Positions 5,783 to 6,628 of a DNA stretch of 6,628 bases are shown here, piece by piece. Under the pieces are notes generated by a model. The model was not told the DNA's origin, searched no databases, and worked only from the letters and a program-made list of their open reading frames with translations. The position numbers and the translations under genes were made by a program. The stretch spans positions 1-6,628 of the forward strand of contig DATEOW010000092.1 of the NCBI GenBank assembly GCA_035273665.1. Direction: 5' to 3'. Origin of the DNA: DATEEW01 sp035273665 (GTDB lineage Bacteria; Pseudomonadota; Gammaproteobacteria; Burkholderiales; SG8-39). Every line of letters starts with the position of its first letter. The stretch's first letter is position 1.

Positions 5783-6163
5783 TCAAGTCTTTTCAGCCGG
5801 GTGCGCGGCAAAAAGATGTTGCAAGCGGCGAAAAACGCGAAGGGAAAGCGCGGTGGCGGCCAAGGTGCAAACCGTACCGCCCAGAACCGCGAGGACGATC
5901 GCTTTCCATTCTTCACGAAATGCGTCCATCTGCACCATGAGGCCTGCGCCGGCGGGGATGAACAGAAGGCTCATGTGCCGCAGCGACGCCGTCGTAGCGG
6001 TGTAAGCCTCGCCTGAAAGTCCTCCGCGCGCGCAGAGGAACAAGAACAAGAGAAGCATTCCTGCGATGGGGCCGGAGATGGGCAACGCCAGCCAGAGCAC
6101 AAGACCTGTTCCCATTGCATGAAAGAGTAGTAGGAGCGCGACCAACTGCACGAGCATCCACAT
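5783..6163 (-). CDS. lrgA: LrgA/CidA family membrane protein
   Basis: 126 residues from the ATG at 6163, matching the usual 115-140 residues of LrgA/CidA. About four hydrophobic segments are present: 3-24, 33-45, 63-77 and 87-108. Conserved family elements are LPISGPIAGMLLLF (27-40), the LPxxGPxxGM signature, and LRHMSLLFIPAGAGLM (61-76). A short basic tail (RVFRRLQH) ends the protein. It should form the small membrane partner of LrgB, encoded 1 nt downstream. The start is uncertain: no Shine-Dalgarno sequence precedes ATG 6163 or ATG 6157, and the frame is open upstream to a TTG at 6250, which would add 29 residues containing a further hydrophobic stretch. I prefer 6163 because homology to the family begins there. 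Confidence 0.86.
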   Translation of the reverse strand: MWMLVQLVALLLLFHAMGTGLVLWLALPISGPIAGMLLLFLFLCARGGLSGEAYTATTASLRHMSLLFIPAGAGLMVQMDAFREEWKAIVLAVLGGTVCTLAATALSLRVFRRLQHLFAAHPAEKT

Positions 6164-6315
6164 GAATCGCGGCGAATTGATATCCGATTCCTTCCCATAA
6201 AGCAAAAAGCTTCGAGCCACGAAACCGGCTGCGTTAAACAGGCCAAGCAAAACAAACGCGATGAATTAAGCGAAATGACTGCTGTGGAAGGTTTCGTGAC
6301 TCACGCGTTTTATAT
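6164..6315 (-). other. Leader between small ORF and lrgA, with an interrupted reading frame
   Basis: The lrgA frame extends upstream through a hydrophobic stretch (FIAFVLLGLFNAAGFVARSF, codons 6265-6206) to a TAA at 6268-6266, and before that TAA the same frame reads on back to a GTG at 6304. The hydrophobic stretch looks coding, but no start with a ribosome-binding site was found for it. It may be a natural N-terminal extension of LrgA with a non-standard start, a decayed small membrane gene, or chance. Confidence 0.35.
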
Positions 6316-6447
6316 TCAAACCGTCATTTCCTGTGATGGGTGCGCGGAGGCGAATTCTCCGGTTCTTTCAGCTTGCAAATAGGTCAAGCCAACAATGAAG
6401 GCGAGCGCCCATAAAATGGGCAAAACGAAATGCGAGGGTTTCATCAT
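6316..6447 (-). CDS. Small single-span membrane peptide, unrecognised (43 aa)
   Basis: A 43-residue reading frame opens with two consecutive ATGs (6447 and 6444). A full AAGGAG (6458-6453) lies 5 nt before the first and 8 nt before the second, making it one of the best ribosome-binding sites in the window. It consists of a short basic head (Lys3), one hydrophobic helix about residues 7-24 (FVLPILWALAFIVGLTYL) and a polar tail with three Glu residues ending in MTV. A C-out single-pass topology is expected from the N-terminal charge. It is on the same strand as lrgA and lrgB, 152 nt upstream of lrgA, so it is probably the first gene of that transcript. I recognise no family. CydX- or KdpF-like accessory peptides are similar in size, but their motifs are absent. 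A role as a LrgAB accessory peptide is inference from position. Confidence 0.5.
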   Translation of the reverse strand: MMKPSHFVLPILWALAFIVGLTYLQAERTGEFASAHPSQEMTV

Positions 6448-6628
6448 GATTGCTCCTTATGAATCGGTTGGAAGGTTGTTGTTATTAGGCGCGGAGCATA
6501 GAGAGCGGTCGCCGCGTGCACCATTTACTAGATGGACTATCTCCTTGGTGGGGAGATTGTTGTTCGCTCGCTTTGCGTTGCACCGCACAGCGTCCAAGGC
6601 CGATGTGTCCGACATTCGCTTTGGGTTT
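6448..6628. promoter_or_regulatory. Upstream region of the small ORF-lrgAB unit
   Basis: No convincing gene is seen in this GC-poorer end of the window. It probably carries the promoter of the small ORF-lrgAB transcript, read leftward. It includes a quasi-palindrome at 6521-6535 (CCATTTA-C-TAGATGG, one mismatch) and an inverted repeat at 6539-6557. Short minus-strand frames are open here in more than one phase, but none shows protein-like composition or a matching ribosome-binding site. Confidence 0.4.
6539..6557. repeat. Perfect inverted repeat ATCTCC-N7-GGAGAT
   Basis: The 6-bp arms 6539-6544 and 6552-6557 flank a 7-nt loop. On the minus strand the stem contains an AAGGAG-like sequence with no start codon at the right distance. 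It may be a leader hairpin or an operator about 90-110 bp upstream of the small ORF start. Confidence 0.35.

Noticed and set aside
5782..5916. 45-codon upstream extension of lrgB
   Set aside because: It overlaps the lrgA coding region in another frame, its sequence does not look like an LrgB N-terminus, and the GTG at 5781 gives the normal family length and start motif.
5536..5940. 134-residue plus-strand open frame across the lrgA/lrgB junction
   Set aside because: It is antisense to two well-supported membrane protein genes. Its composition (rich in Arg, Gln, Ser) is typical of shadow frames.
6457..6615. 52-residue minus-strand frame (ATG at 6615, stop 6459-6457)
   Set aside because: It has no ribosome-binding site, low-complexity Asn runs and no recognisable motif. 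At least one other minus-strand frame is open over much of the same stretch, so openness is not informative.
6485..6628. 47-codon frame open to the right edge on the minus strand
   Set aside because: It could be the end of a gene beyond the window, but the residue composition (Arg, Ser, Gln, Pro) is not protein-like and no domain is visible.

Overview
The window reads as chromosomal DNA of a Gram-negative proteobacterium. The support is moderately high GC with a GC-poorer right end, a lipobox without an inner-membrane retention Asp at +2, and proteobacterial-style pirin, hybrid kinase and LrgAB proteins. A xanthomonad-like gammaproteobacterium or a betaproteobacterium would fit, but this is a family-level impression and not a measurement. 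There are no tRNA or rRNA genes, insertion sequences, integrases, CRISPR arrays or phage genes.

Left block (1-1372, minus strand): a DUF2231-type four-helix membrane protein, started by GTG, overlaps by 4 bp (ATGA) the start of a lipoprotein of the sorbosone/glucose dehydrogenase (PQQ beta-propeller) family, which runs off the left edge. The pair looks like a translationally coupled periplasmic oxidation unit with a membrane partner. Divergent from it, across 120 bp holding two small inverted repeats, is a complete pirin (1493-2386, plus) with all four iron ligands.

Centre (2474-5067): a soluble PAS-PAS-histidine kinase-receiver hybrid sensor (minus) with an unusual (Asn-Gly)7 tail. It is convergent with pirin and divergent from a general-stress-type pyridoxamine-phosphate-oxidase-like flavoprotein (4555-5067, plus). 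The 140-bp divergent promoter region holds a CCCTAG-N8-CTAGGG inverted repeat and a second short stem. The kinase has no separate response regulator in the window.

Right block (5089-6447, minus strand): lrgB and lrgA are separated by 1 nt and preceded by an unrecognised 43-residue single-span membrane peptide with a strong ribosome-binding site. Between the small ORF and lrgA lies a stretch, in frame with lrgA but interrupted by a stop, that could encode another hydrophobic helix; it may be a decayed or misassigned N-terminus. The last 181 bp hold only small inverted repeats and no convincing gene.

The predicted functions share a redox, stress and overflow-metabolism flavour: periplasmic PQQ oxidation, iron pirin, stress flavoprotein, and a LrgAB metabolite or holin-like membrane system. 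Nothing in the sequence proves that the four transcription units work together. The least explained parts are the small ORF, the interrupted lrgA leader and the divergent operator-like repeats.
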